Of a DNA stretch of 64,000 nucleotides, positions 9,021-19,138 are shown in pieces (position 1 is the first letter of the stretch; each line of letters opens with the position of its first letter). This DNA comes from JAWLDA01 sp041686855 (GTDB lineage Bacteria > Bacillota > Limnochordia > DTU080 > RSA5). Under the pieces are notes generated by a model that saw only the letters and a program-made list of their open reading frames with translations, made no database searches and had not been told where the DNA came from. The stretch spans positions 24,271 to 88,270 of the forward strand of contig JAWLDA010000016.1 of assembly GCA_041686855.1 (NCBI GenBank). The letters are read 5' to 3'. A program made the translations under genes and the position numbers.

Positions 9021-10751
9021 TTAGAACGACGGGCCCAAGCTGAAGTAGGCGTTGCCGCCATTCTCGCCGATGCCGTAGTCGATTCGAATGATCCCAAGAG
9101 GCGTGCCGAACCGAACACCGACACCTGCGCCGACCTTCAAGTCACTCAGGTCGATACCACTCTGATTCCACGCATTACCGGCATCAGCAAAGACGACACC
9201 TTGGATGTTATCGTTAATCGGGAAGCGGTACTCACCCTGAACGACCGCCATGCGGTCTCCGCTCATCTCCCCGTAACTGTAACCTCTCACAGTGTCAGCA
9301 CCGCCAACGCGAAACTGATCTTGCAGCGGCAGTGTGCCCATCCCGTAACCGGCCATCATGCGAAACGCCCACGTCTGGTCGTTACGACCGGCCTTGACGA
9401 ACTTGCTGAACGACGTCTGAAGTTTGGTGAACTCCGTGTCTCCCCCAAGGAAACGTCCCGCAGCCTCAACCGACATATTGTGACGGAAACCCAATGTAGG
9501 GAAGTACAAGTGGTCGGTCGTATCTGTACGCGTGTTTGCAATCACACTACGTGTCCGATTCTCGGACGGACTCACCACACTGCCCGTCGACTCCGGCGTC
9601 ACCGAGGAATTCTCCGCCTTGAGAGTTAAGAAGCCCCGCGTGAACGGCCCCAAGGGGCGACCGAAGGTGATATCGCCACCAATTCGCTTCTCCGTAAAGG
9701 GATAAGCCGTGCCGCCCTCATACTGCTGACGGCGGTTACTCATGTTATATAGGTTGATTCCGGCCGACGTTGTCGTGCCAAAGAGGTAGGGCTCCTCAAA
9801 ACCTAGGTCGTAGGTGTTTTTGTTACGCCCAAACTCCCACTTCACTCGGGCCCGCTCACCGCGCCCGAGAAAATTGTCGTCGGCCACCTCAATGTAGCCG
9901 ATGAGACCGTCCGCCGAACTGTAACCGCCACCAAAGGCCGCTCGACCGGTCTTCGCTTCGACAACCGGCAGGAGTACATCGACCATGAGTGGATCGGAGG
10001 TTGTCAAAAACTCCGGGACGATCGGCTCGAAGTATCCGAGCTGTCCCAGCTTGCGCAGACCCGTGCGCACCTCGTCCATCGAGAGAATCTCGCCTTCCTC
10101 GATGGGGAACTCCCTAAGAATAACAACGTCATTAGTCTTCTCGTTCCCCTCGATGCGCACACTGCGGACCCGCACAGGTGTCACTTCAAGGTGCAACTCG
10201 TCGCCGTTGGCGCCGCGAAAGTCGACCGCTGTGGTACGTAAGACGTACCCCAACACCTCACCCGACTGCACAGGGAGCCGATCCAACGCTTCGCCGAATT
10301 GCTTTGCGTTGAGGATCTCGCCCTCTGTGACGCCAATGAGCTCCTTGACCTCCTCAGCAGGGACCACGTCGTCCTTCACCGTCACCTCGAACGCTTGTAC
10401 AACCGGAAATTCCTGCACGACGAAGGTGACCATCACTCCGTCACTCGTCGTCGAAGGGATCGCCTCAACGTTTTCAAAGAATCCCAGGTCAGCGATCCGT
10501 TGTACATCTTCTTGCACCTTCGGGCGTTCAAGCTGCCGGCCGACCACCGTACTCTCGACCTGCTCGAGAATCTGGTCGGTGCTCACTTCGACGTTCCCTT
10601 GTACAACGACACTGCGCACGATCGGAGCGCTGCTCGATGACTCGTCTGATTGTGCCATGGCACTAGGCAAAAGAATCACCAAGGCACAGAGCACTACGAG
10701 TGCTATCACCCGCAGTCGCGCAGCCCTCATGCGCTTTTGAACACTAGGCAC
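9021..10751 (-). CDS. bamA: Outer membrane protein assembly factor BamA
   Basis: 576 residues: signal peptide (VLCALVILLPSAMA), three POTRA repeats (about 45-110, 120-195 and 200-275; e.g. RSVVVQGN, VRIEGNEKTND), then a 16-strand-type barrel with the conserved GGADTVRGYSYGE loop motif and a terminal Phe (FSLGPSF). BamA folds and inserts beta-barrel proteins into the outer membrane. Three POTRA domains rather than five makes it shorter than the enterobacterial protein. The start is a GTG at 10751, five bases after AGGAGGGG. tamB lies upstream and ompH downstream, as in Gram-negative clusters. Confidence 0.95.
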   Translation of the reverse strand: MPSVQKRMRAARLRVIALVVLCALVILLPSAMAQSDESSSSAPIVRSVVVQGNVEVSTDQILEQVESTVVGRQLERPKVQEDVQRIADLGFFENVEAIPSTTSDGVMVTFVVQEFPVVQAFEVTVKDDVVPAEEVKELIGVTEGEILNAKQFGEALDRLPVQSGEVLGYVLRTTAVDFRGANGDELHLEVTPVRVRSVRIEGNEKTNDVVILREFPIEEGEILSMDEVRTGLRKLGQLGYFEPIVPEFLTTSDPLMVDVLLPVVEAKTGRAAFGGGYSSADGLIGYIEVADDNFLGRGERARVKWEFGRNKNTYDLGFEEPYLFGTTTSAGINLYNMSNRRQQYEGGTAYPFTEKRIGGDITFGRPLGPFTRGFLTLKAENSSVTPESTGSVVSPSENRTRSVIANTRTDTTDHLYFPTLGFRHNMSVEAAGRFLGGDTEFTKLQTSFSKFVKAGRNDQTWAFRMMAGYGMGTLPLQDQFRVGGADTVRGYSYGEMSGDRMAVVQGEYRFPINDNIQGVVFADAGNAWNQSGIDLSDLKVGAGVGVRFGTPLGIIRIDYGIGENGGNAYFSLGPSF

Positions 10752-10867
10752 GAAAACCCCTCCTGTCCAGCCCCAACGCCGTCCAACTTCGTGTCGGTTG
10801 CGGCGCTATCCTCCTGCTTCGCTCGGGACATTTCTAGGGAATACCACCGTCATTCACCGGGAATGGG

Positions 10868-13800
10868 TTAGAATGGCAGGCGCAGCTCCAAACCGATGTC
10901 GGGGCGTTCTTCATCGCCCCAATCGGTCCGCAGACGGACACCGGGTGCGAGCAGATACTCGAGGCCGACTCCGTCATTCCCCGATTCGGAAAGAGAGCGG
11001 CGGTACGACAGGTATAGCTCGGGTGTCAAGTACTTCCCCATATCGAGTTGCATCCCGCCGTTTTGGCGATCGGGCTCGATGCGGAATCGGTCTAAATCGA
11101 AGGTCCGCTCGAGCGCCCGCCCGAGGTGCCAATAGGCCTCTGAGACGACCTCATCGTCAAGCCAGCCCAGCAGCCCTGCTCCCAGCTCTCGCCAGCCCGT
11201 CTCATTGGCGTTCTCATGCCATCGCGGCCCCAGAAGGCCAAGGGCTCCTCGAGAGTCCTCGATCCCGTCGACCAGGAGCCTGAGCTCCAGCGCGTCGGCC
11301 GGCCCCTCCACGCGCGCCTCGACGCTCCGACCGTCGACTCGGCCAGTGCCTACGACGCTCAACTGAGGCACAAGGTGACCGGAGAAAGTCGCCGTCGCCT
11401 CGTCGATGTCAAATCGAGTTGGACCGTAGCGGAAGAGTCCTCGCCGCGCTTCGACCCGCCCAAAGACAGCCGGTTGAGAAAGACTGCCCTTCACTTCGAG
11501 CGCACCGCCCACTTCCGCATCCACGAGCGAGCGCGCCACGAGGTAGACGTTTCGTATGTCGGCTTCGAGGTCGAGGGTGACCCGGGCCAACGCGCCCTCG
11601 CCGGGACCGTCGAGCCGACCACCTGCCAAACCTAACAGGTCGATCTCTCCGCTCGAGGTTTGTACACGACCCGAAAGCGTCGGCGCCCCAAGCGGCCCCG
11701 TCAAACCGATGTCGTAGTCCACGTTGAGCGCTACGCCACCGTCCTGGAACTGCAAGCCGCGTCCCGTCGACTGGACGTCGAGCTCCCACACGTCCTGCGC
11801 TCTCAGTGCCGCTCGCCCTGCCGCCGTCACGGAGCCGCCCAAGAACGGGAGGGTCATTGACTCGAGAAAGGCCTCCCGTCCGGAGAAGGTGACGCGAAAT
11901 CCGAGTGTGCCCAACTCCCCGCCTCTCCCGTCCGCTTTTACCACGCTGGCTTGCAAGGAGCTCTCACCGTAAAGGCAGTGTACGCACACGCTTTGCAGCT
12001 CGGGGTCGGCGGGACCCGAGACGTCCACAGATAGATTGGTAGAACGTAAGCTGTAGCCCCCAAGGATTAGCTCGGGGCTTGAGATCGCGGCGGTGACGTC
12101 CCAGCCGGAGCCCAACGTTTTCGCCTCCACGACGCCGGTGAGCGGACCGTACACGGTCGGGAGTCGAGCGATCTCCGCCAGGGCGCTCCCGGGAAAGTCT
12201 GAGAGTCGTACCTCCAGCCGTTGTTTCACGGGATCGGGACTCCAGACTCCGTCGAAGCTGGCAATGCCCTCAGCCGCTTCTGCTTTACCGTGAAACGTGA
12301 CATCGGCAGGTGACTCCATGCGCACGTCACCCGATACATCGAGCGTGGACGACTCCGTGTCGAGGCTCGCCTGGATCGATCCCTCACCCGTCACGTTGCC
12401 ATCTATCACCTGAGCACTCAATCGACCACTCGTAACGCCGCTGACGTGTTGTATAGCACTCCAATCGACAAGCCTATGGAGCCGCGAAAGCGCGACGTCC
12501 TCCCACTCGGCGTCTAATGTAACATTGCGAACCGACTCCCCGTGCGCGGATCCTCGGATCCCCATGAGTTCGAGACGATCGACGCGCCAACCGCCATCGG
12601 CCTGCCATAGACCGTCGATACGAAGGGGGGCCAATTGAGTCGAGCGGTAGGACAGCCGATCGGCGTGCACCATGACGGCCGCCTCTAGATGATCGATCGA
12701 TTCGCCCTGGACACGCACACTCCCGCTGATCCGTCCGCCTACCGCGTGCACGAGGTCTGTCGTCACGCCTACCCCTCGGGCCGCCCGCGCCAAGTCCGGC
12801 GCCGCTACATTCTCCACAAGTATCTCTCCGGCAACCCCCTCGGTGCCCATTGTGATCTCAGGCACCCATATGCGGCCCGAACCTATTGGAAACGTGCCGC
12901 GCACACGAGTGGCTCCGTCTTCGTGCTGAATGTAGAGGTTGCTGTCGGTGATCAACGCGTCGGCTAAGTACATCTCAGGTGCGCGTAACTCGGCCGTGAC
13001 GACGAGACCGCGTTCGTCCCCCGCAACCTCGACATTCCCCTCGAGCTCACCCTCAATGTCAGTGAACGTATCGGGCTGATCGCTCACCCATCCCAAAGCT
13101 TCCACAATCGGAATGTGGCGGCCACGCACTTCGGACCGGGCGGCCCAGCGTTCCCCAGTGAATGTGATCTCTCCCGACGCGGCAAACCCGCTCTCACCCG
13201 GTCCCTCGGCCGCGAGCTCCGTCAGGCGCCATCGCCCTGGGTCGGTTGTAAACTCTCCTGTCATGCGTGAGAATGGGTGATGAGCCACGCGTCCTTCATG
13301 CGCCTCGAACTCCCCGTTGCACCGACGTGTCACGCCTTGGCATGAGAAGTCGACTTGGAGCCGCGCGAGTTCGGCGGAAGCTCCAATCATCGACCGCAGA
13401 TGCACTCGGCCGCGCACAACCTCCCCTTTGGCCGTACCCATAATGGAGGCGGTGCCCTGTGCCCATTTGAGTTCAAGTCGATCAAGACGCATTTCGCCGG
13501 AGGAGGCAAACCCATCCAACTGGGCGGTCACGCTGCGATCTCGCGTCTCCATTGACGCTGAGAGCGCGTACCCATTCCCCTCGGACCGAGTGTTAATAAG
13601 TGCGTCAAATGTCGGGGCGTCCTCCTCTGCGCTGAGTTGCGCCTCAACGACACGTATCGAAAGTCCGGGGTGTGTCGGCGCCGCGGCGAGGTACTCGGAA
13701 AGCAGCGCCATATACTGCGGAAACTCCTGTAAAGCCCGGTGAACGGTGTAAAGTGAGAGTTTGGAGCTCGTCAAGTCTCTTGAGTCCCCTGCAACGCGCG

Positions 13801-14152
13801 GTTCGATCACGTCGATGCGATGGATACCCTTCAGCGGCCCCTCACGCCAAGCCACCCAAGGGGAAAGGTGGACGTGCGCAGCCTGTATGGCCACATCGCT
13901 TCCATGGAGACCGAAGAATGAGAGGCGGGTCAGCGAATCGACTCGCACTCTCTCTACCGAGAGCGCGGGCTGTAACGCGTCGTTAACCACCTGAAGAAGT
14001 GCGCGTTCAACATACGAGCGACCTAGAGTCACACCCATGACGAGTACGCAGAGAAGCGCTATGAATACGATACCGCTGATCACACGCCTCTTTGACGTGT
14101 GCGTCGGTTCAGGTGAGTGTTTCGGTTCATGGGAGGGGTTCGTATGGGACAT
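10868..14152 (-). CDS. tamB: TamB/AsmA-like translocation and assembly protein (DUF490 C-terminus)
   Basis: 1094 residues: one N-terminal membrane anchor (about residues 25-45), a very long beta-helical region of repeated amphipathic strands, and the conserved TamB C-terminal domain, ending GLELRLPF, with TPELYLSYRRSLSE near the end. TamB-type proteins span the periplasm and are implicated in moving phospholipids or barrel proteins between membranes. It directly precedes bamA, so BamA rather than TamA is the likely partner here, as proposed for diderm Firmicutes. A second, shorter AsmA-like protein is encoded at 54101-56302. Confidence 0.88.
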   Translation of the reverse strand: MSHTNPSHEPKHSPEPTHTSKRRVISGIVFIALLCVLVMGVTLGRSYVERALLQVVNDALQPALSVERVRVDSLTRLSFFGLHGSDVAIQAAHVHLSPWVAWREGPLKGIHRIDVIEPRVAGDSRDLTSSKLSLYTVHRALQEFPQYMALLSEYLAAAPTHPGLSIRVVEAQLSAEEDAPTFDALINTRSEGNGYALSASMETRDRSVTAQLDGFASSGEMRLDRLELKWAQGTASIMGTAKGEVVRGRVHLRSMIGASAELARLQVDFSCQGVTRRCNGEFEAHEGRVAHHPFSRMTGEFTTDPGRWRLTELAAEGPGESGFAASGEITFTGERWAARSEVRGRHIPIVEALGWVSDQPDTFTDIEGELEGNVEVAGDERGLVVTAELRAPEMYLADALITDSNLYIQHEDGATRVRGTFPIGSGRIWVPEITMGTEGVAGEILVENVAAPDLARAARGVGVTTDLVHAVGGRISGSVRVQGESIDHLEAAVMVHADRLSYRSTQLAPLRIDGLWQADGGWRVDRLELMGIRGSAHGESVRNVTLDAEWEDVALSRLHRLVDWSAIQHVSGVTSGRLSAQVIDGNVTGEGSIQASLDTESSTLDVSGDVRMESPADVTFHGKAEAAEGIASFDGVWSPDPVKQRLEVRLSDFPGSALAEIARLPTVYGPLTGVVEAKTLGSGWDVTAAISSPELILGGYSLRSTNLSVDVSGPADPELQSVCVHCLYGESSLQASVVKADGRGGELGTLGFRVTFSGREAFLESMTLPFLGGSVTAAGRAALRAQDVWELDVQSTGRGLQFQDGGVALNVDYDIGLTGPLGAPTLSGRVQTSSGEIDLLGLAGGRLDGPGEGALARVTLDLEADIRNVYLVARSLVDAEVGGALEVKGSLSQPAVFGRVEARRGLFRYGPTRFDIDEATATFSGHLVPQLSVVGTGRVDGRSVEARVEGPADALELRLLVDGIEDSRGALGLLGPRWHENANETGWRELGAGLLGWLDDEVVSEAYWHLGRALERTFDLDRFRIEPDRQNGGMQLDMGKYLTPELYLSYRRSLSESGNDGVGLEYLLAPGVRLRTDWGDEERPDIGLELRLPF

Positions 14153-14221
14153 CCACCACGGGTTCGCAGTTTAAGCAGACAGTTCCTGCCTGAGAGCACC
14201 GCTAACAACCGCCAATCCTTG

Positions 14222-16153
14222 TCAAAGGGGCTCGGTCAACGTCAGCGTGAAGCTTTTCTCTCCCCGCAGGAGGTACGTGGTAGAGTGAGTTTTCCGGATC
14301 GGTTCAACGGAATCCATCGATTCATCCAAAGCGAACTCCGCCTCTGGTTCGCTCTCTTCAAAACCACTCGACGCCTCGTCGTCTTTCAGAGGTGGGTAGA
14401 ATTCAATAATGAGATCGTTATTGCGCGGTTGCTGCTCAAACTCTTCGATGAGATGCTCAAGACTCTCGACCCCCGCCGGTGTTTCGGGTTCGTACTCTTC
14501 GGTCGACTCTCCCCCAGCCAAGGGATCGAGCGGATCCGGGGGCAACGGGTGAAACGCGTACTCCCCACCACGAACCGTCACCCTCACGTTCCCTGTCCCA
14601 ATCTCCTGCGGAATGTGGAGTCGGACCACTTCACGAATCGGGTCTGATCGGTACGGTCGCAACGTCACTTCAACGTCTATCGTTTCGCCAAGGGCCACCT
14701 CCGACCGACTCGGCTCGGCGCGCTCAATCTGCGCAGTCTTCCGAGCCTCCTGGATATGGACGACCAACTCGACACTCTGCAAGTCGGGGTTGATAAAGGC
14801 GTTGCTCTGCAGCATCCGCAGCGCCGAAGCGAAGTCGGAGAGGCTGAGCGCTGCCACGTCGGAGCTGCTGTAGTACATGTTCGTGCGGTGTACATCACGC
14901 GCTGAATCACCACTTCGAAGGGAGAGCTCAACCGAGCTGGTGCCGGCGCCGATACGATCGATACCGCGATCGAGCCCTTCGAGAGCAGCGACCGTCAGCA
15001 AAGAGACGAGCAGCGACTCATCCGCGACGACTTCGGCGGAGAATGCTTGCTGGAGACGTCGATCGCCATCGGTCGTTCGGACGCTCAACGTAACGGTCTG
15101 CGCGGCCACCCCCTGTTCCCCTGAGATGCCGGCGCCGCGATCGCGGGCCACCCGGCCGATCACTTCCGTCGGAACGGCAAGCTTAAAGGGGAACGAAAGG
15201 CTAGGGATGCTTCGGAGCACTTCAGCCCTGGTTGCTAGGAATTCCACCGCGCCCTTGCGCAGGAAGGGGTGGCCAAACGCCACAAAGTTGCCTTCAGAGT
15301 CGACGGCCGTCACCGTACCAACTGCCGTGACGTCAATGTCTCCCCGTACGAGTTGCACCCCGACGGCGTCGCCGGGCTGTAAGGGCCGTGGCGCATTGGC
15401 CGGCCGTTTGCTGGAGTGCCCACCCGGTACTGCCGTCACGTCGTAGGTTTCCATGGCCCGTTTCAAGTGTTGTAGCGCCCGCTCACCCAGGCCGGCTACC
15501 GTGACGGGCGTTTTGAGTGGTCTCACTTGTGCGCTGATTGGTTGCGGCAAAGTGTGCCCCTGCGGCCCATCAAACGGCGCACGATCAGGGTTCCCTGGAG
15601 GTTCGTCCGCGCTCACTTCGGCCAGCAACGCCAACATGCTTTCGGCGGGCGTCACGAGACCAATTCGATGATCCGTCATCTCAAAACCGTATCCTATCGC
15701 GCCGACCAATTTCCCATCGACGTAGACTGGGCTTCCACTCATTCCGGCGGCGATCCCTCCGGAACGTTCGATCACGTCACCGCCAACTCGCACCAAGACG
15801 AGCGGGCCGACGGGTCCGGCTCCCTCCATGAGGCCGAAGATTTCAACGTCGAAAGCCTCGATCTCACGCCCCGAAACCACAGTGAGTCCGACACCTCGAA
15901 GTCCGGGGCGGAGCTGCTCGAGCGGGTATGGCACCAGCCTCTCCACACACGAAGCTGTCATCGGAGTCGCCTGTTGAGGCCGCAAATGAGCCGGCAGGCA
16001 TGTAAGGTACGGGGTTCCCGCCCCCTCTTCGCCAGCGTGCGCTTGTGCAAAGACGGGTGAGATGATCCATGGTGCGCTCAGGATGATGAGCAATGCCAAA
16101 GAGACTTGCAGCCAGAGCGACGACACGCGTCCTAGACGCAGCAAAAGCAACAC
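14222..16153 (-). CDS. SpoIVB-type S55 peptidase domain protein
   Basis: About 643 residues with a signal anchor (SLALLIILSAPWIISPVFAQ). A conserved N-terminal block runs from RPGLRGVGLTVVSG to the nucleophile motif GGIAAGMSGSPVYVDGK. A second block, AVDSEGNFVAFGHPFL, supplies the likely catalytic His. The motifs match peptidase family S55 (SpoIVB), but the Ser block precedes the His block, the opposite of SpoIVB itself. The C-terminal 250 residues are beta-rich and acidic. The GTG at 16153 follows GAGGG by 8 bases and starts one base after the upstream stop, so the pair is coupled. Substrate is unknown; an envelope or spore-signalling protease is a reasonable inference. Confidence 0.8.
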   Translation of the reverse strand: MLLLLRLGRVSSLWLQVSLALLIILSAPWIISPVFAQAHAGEEGAGTPYLTCLPAHLRPQQATPMTASCVERLVPYPLEQLRPGLRGVGLTVVSGREIEAFDVEIFGLMEGAGPVGPLVLVRVGGDVIERSGGIAAGMSGSPVYVDGKLVGAIGYGFEMTDHRIGLVTPAESMLALLAEVSADEPPGNPDRAPFDGPQGHTLPQPISAQVRPLKTPVTVAGLGERALQHLKRAMETYDVTAVPGGHSSKRPANAPRPLQPGDAVGVQLVRGDIDVTAVGTVTAVDSEGNFVAFGHPFLRKGAVEFLATRAEVLRSIPSLSFPFKLAVPTEVIGRVARDRGAGISGEQGVAAQTVTLSVRTTDGDRRLQQAFSAEVVADESLLVSLLTVAALEGLDRGIDRIGAGTSSVELSLRSGDSARDVHRTNMYYSSSDVAALSLSDFASALRMLQSNAFINPDLQSVELVVHIQEARKTAQIERAEPSRSEVALGETIDVEVTLRPYRSDPIREVVRLHIPQEIGTGNVRVTVRGGEYAFHPLPPDPLDPLAGGESTEEYEPETPAGVESLEHLIEEFEQQPRNNDLIIEFYPPLKDDEASSGFEESEPEAEFALDESMDSVEPIRKTHSTTYLLRGEKSFTLTLTEPL

Positions 16154-16154
16154 C

Positions 16155-17594
16155 TCATGTACCCTCGTTGACAAAGAGCAGCAGACCGTTTCCCACCGGA
16201 CGTTCCTGCCCGTCAGAAGGTCGGTTGAGTATTCGATTCTTCAAGACAAGTGTACTCGAACCGCCACCGTCGAGATTCATCGCGGTTTCGGCGCCAAGCT
16301 CGATTAAGAGTTGCGCAAGCTCCTCGAGTGTAGCGCCGACACTCACCGCTGGGTTGCGACCATCGACCACCAGGAGCAGCAACTCGTCGTCTACCGTCAC
16401 GCCGACTGCAGTCCGCGGCGCCCGCCCGTTGAGCACGTCCGGTTGAAAACGTTCTCGCTCCCCCGTAATCCTGATTTCACCCTCAGAGACCAACATCGGC
16501 CCGCCGCCCAAAGCGTCGTATACGCCACCGGCGTGCCCGGGAAAGAGTTGATGCTGAAACCGCAAAGGGTCCCCAGGGCTGAGCGCGATGAGTTCGGAAT
16601 GATTCGAGTCAAACTCCACCGCCAGGCCCCAATTGGGCGCATCGATCGATAAATCCGACGGACTTGGGTACGCCCGTCCGTCTTCGATCAGAATCCGCCC
16701 GCCCGCCGTCGCGGGCAGTGGACCGTACTCGGGTGTGTAGACGACCACCTCTCCAGCCGCCCGCGCCCGATTGATTCCGTCGACCCAAATGACGCGCCCT
16801 TCGGTCTCAAGCCACATCTCTACCCGTTGGTTCCCGATCTGGGCACTGCCGTCCAATCCCAGCGTAAGGGCGGCACGTCCATAAAGATCGGCGCTTGTGA
16901 GACGGCCTCGCTGAACGACGAGACCTAAAGGTCGTCCAGACCAGTGGAAGTAACCGCCGTTCACCGCGGCCAGAGCGCCGTGTGCGCTGGCCAGGCTCCG
17001 GACGGGGTCGAGCCCGAAGCCCTTCTGTCGTGTGCCGATTCCCATGGAGAGATCGGGATGGCGCAGATCCACCTTGAGGTACGTGGCGCTTACCGGTCCG
17101 TGGGCCTCCAGCGCTTGAATCGAACCGAGCCACACCCCGGGTCGCACTTGAAGCTCCTCCGACTCCTTATACCGAACGGGGATACGCAAGGTGAGTGTTG
17201 TACCGCGACGCTCCACAAGGGGTAGTGGCAGCGGGTACACCAGGTCGACCACGACTCGCGCACCCAGAGGTCCCCGGACTAGGCGCACATCGCCGACAGC
17301 CGGGTCATCCACCGACCAAACGGTGGTTGACGTAGCTTGGTCCAAGTCTGCTTCAACGTCAACCACCAATCTCGCGGGAGTGTGCGAACGCCAAACGCGA
17401 AAAGGAACAGAATCGGTGAGTTCCAGATCTAGCCTAAGATGCTCCTCAACGAGAGAAGCGCTTAACGACTTGAGCATTGGCGCTTGCGCAAAGACACTGG
17501 AAACGTGGGAGAGCAAAGCGAATAAAAGCCCCAGAAGTGGGGCCCCGATCAAAATACCCGGTCGCCACCAGGGGCGTAGCCGGAAGGTTCGCAT
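16155..17594 (-). CDS. Secreted AMIN domain plus phosphodiester glycosidase (NAGPA-like) protein
   Basis: 479 residues: signal peptide (LLGLLFALLSHVSSVFAQ), an AMIN-like beta domain (about 40-150) that usually anchors proteins to peptidoglycan, and a C-terminal phosphodiester glycosidase domain (about 180-475). Family motifs are AAVNGGYFHW, RTAVGV, LLLVVDGR and the strongly conserved ETAMNLDGGGSSTLV. Relatives cleave GlcNAc-1-phosphodiester bonds, for instance in wall or capsule polymers. It lies between mbl and the S55 peptidase and its stop is one base from the latter's start. Likely an envelope polymer enzyme outside the inner membrane; the substrate is not known. Confidence 0.84.
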   Translation of the reverse strand: MRTFRLRPWWRPGILIGAPLLGLLFALLSHVSSVFAQAPMLKSLSASLVEEHLRLDLELTDSVPFRVWRSHTPARLVVDVEADLDQATSTTVWSVDDPAVGDVRLVRGPLGARVVVDLVYPLPLPLVERRGTTLTLRIPVRYKESEELQVRPGVWLGSIQALEAHGPVSATYLKVDLRHPDLSMGIGTRQKGFGLDPVRSLASAHGALAAVNGGYFHWSGRPLGLVVQRGRLTSADLYGRAALTLGLDGSAQIGNQRVEMWLETEGRVIWVDGINRARAAGEVVVYTPEYGPLPATAGGRILIEDGRAYPSPSDLSIDAPNWGLAVEFDSNHSELIALSPGDPLRFQHQLFPGHAGGVYDALGGGPMLVSEGEIRITGERERFQPDVLNGRAPRTAVGVTVDDELLLLVVDGRNPAVSVGATLEELAQLLIELGAETAMNLDGGGSSTLVLKNRILNRPSDGQERPVGNGLLLFVNEGT

Positions 17595-17618
17595 TCTGTC
17601 ACCTCAAGGGAAGAACCG

Positions 17619-18632
17619 TTACGAGCGACTGCCCACGATAACGCTCTCACGTAATTTGTCGAGACTCTCGAGCACCTTGCCCGTGCCCAAAGCGACACAC
17701 GACATGGGATCGTCGGCCAAATGAGCCGGAATACCGGTCTCCGCCGTGAGCAGCTCGGTGAAACCATCGAGGAGCGCTCCGCCTCCCGTAAGGACGATCC
17801 CTTTGTCCATGATGTCCGAGGAGAGTTCGGGAGGTGTCTTTTCGAGGACGGTGCGGACCGTTTGAATGATTGAGCGCACTGACTCTTCGAGAGCTTGCAG
17901 GACTTGCTCCTGGTTGATCTCGACGGTGCGCGGCAGGCCGGAGACCGCGTCGCGCCCCCGGATCTCAAATTTCTTACTTGGATCGGGAATATAAACGCTG
18001 CCTAACTCGATTTTGCAGGCTTCGGCGGTGCGCTCGCCAATCATGAGGTTGTACTCTCTACGAACAAAACGCACGATGGCGTCGTCAAATTTATCGCCAC
18101 CGACGCGGATTGAGTCGGTGACAACCTCTCCGCCCAGTGAGATGACGGCGATATCCGTGGTGCCTCCACCAATGTCGACGACCATATTACCACTGGCTTC
18201 GGCTACACTCAAACCTGCCCCAATAGCAGCCGCCATGGGCTCGGATATGAGGTACACTTGCTTCGCGCCGGCCTGCATGGAGGCCTCCAGTACGGCCCGC
18301 TTCTCGACGCTGGTGACGCCTGAAGGAACACAAACGACCACCTGGGGTTTAAAGAGAGGACGTCGACCACAGACACGCTGTATGAAGTACTTGAGCATGG
18401 TCTCCGTCACTTGATAATCGGCGATCACACCGTCTTTCAAAGGCCGAATCGCGACGATGTTTCCCGGGGTGCGGCCGATCATTTGGCGGGCCTCCTCACC
18501 GACGGCAAGGATACGGCTGGTATCCCGGTCGATGGCGACGACCGCTGGTTCGCTAATAACGACGCCGCGCCCGCGCACGTAGACGATCACGTTCGCCGTG
18601 CCCAAGTCGATGCCAATCTCTTTGGAAAACAT
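17619..18632 (-). CDS. mbl: Actin-like cell-shape protein MreB/Mbl
   Basis: 337 residues of the MreB family: phosphate-binding loops GIDLGTANV near residue 9 and VVDIGGGTTDIAV near 157, the SEPMAAAIGAGL segment, and VLTGGGALLDG near 285. It polymerises under the inner membrane and guides lateral wall synthesis. Being next to spoIIID matches Bacillus mbl rather than mreBCD, since no mreC or mreD follows. An upstream ATG at 18659 is open, but AAAGAGG sits properly before the ATG at 18632. The gene precedes the AMIN-NAGPA gene by 24 bases and may be cotranscribed with it. Confidence 0.94.
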   Translation of the reverse strand: MFSKEIGIDLGTANVIVYVRGRGVVISEPAVVAIDRDTSRILAVGEEARQMIGRTPGNIVAIRPLKDGVIADYQVTETMLKYFIQRVCGRRPLFKPQVVVCVPSGVTSVEKRAVLEASMQAGAKQVYLISEPMAAAIGAGLSVAEASGNMVVDIGGGTTDIAVISLGGEVVTDSIRVGGDKFDDAIVRFVRREYNLMIGERTAEACKIELGSVYIPDPSKKFEIRGRDAVSGLPRTVEINQEQVLQALEESVRSIIQTVRTVLEKTPPELSSDIMDKGIVLTGGGALLDGFTELLTAETGIPAHLADDPMSCVALGTGKVLESLDKLRESVIVGSRS

Positions 18633-18802
18633 CTGTCCGCCTCTTTCTTCACGTGGCATTACCGCGGGCCACTCCTGCTCTTGCAGAGCATGTAGCTCTA
18701 TAGCGCGGTAGCCGCACCTTAACGACTGTGCCTCCTTCGACGGAAGAATTGGCGGCTCCTCCTAATATTGGCGGTAGTGGACGGTATGGGCAGTCGACGT
18801 GA

Positions 18803-19063
18803 CTATGACGCTTTTTGGTCTACTTGATACTTCAGCCTCGTTGCCTCGCCACCGCGCAGGTGGCGTTCGGCCTTGTTCCGGTCCAACACCCGCTTCACTT
18901 TACGGGCCAGCTCTTTATTTAAACGGGGCAGGCGCTCCGTCACATCCTTGTGAACGGTGCTCTTACTGACACCAAAGACCTCGGCTGCCTGTCGGACGGT
19001 CGCGTTGGTGTCGACGATATAACGGGAGACGTCGACCACCCGCTTCCGGATATACTCCCTCAT
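18803..19063 (-). CDS. spoIIID: Sporulation transcription factor SpoIIID
   Basis: 86 residues, almost the exact length and pattern of SpoIIID: MREYIRKR opening, a helix-turn-helix with the hallmark FGVSKSTVHKD, TERLP, and the C-terminal basic HLRGGEATRLKY. SpoIIID adjusts sigma-E and sigma-K dependent genes in the mother cell. The ATG is aligned with known SpoIIID starts, with GAGGGGG about 8 bases upstream. It lies between the SpoIIQ-like gene and mbl exactly as in Bacillus, which is strong evidence that this organism makes or descended from makers of endospores. Confidence 0.96.
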   Translation of the reverse strand: MREYIRKRVVDVSRYIVDTNATVRQAAEVFGVSKSTVHKDVTERLPRLNKELARKVKRVLDRNKAERHLRGGEATRLKYQVDQKAS

Positions 19064-19138
19064 CCTCCTGCCCCCTCGCCGTTTTGCTACATGTATATGA
19101 GGGGGCAGTACACTTATGCCGCTGGAATCACGGTTTGC

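Noticed and set aside
18700..18760. TATAGA sequence upstream of mbl as a promoter
   Set aside because: No acceptable -35 at 16-18 bases; hexamer lies in a small palindrome.
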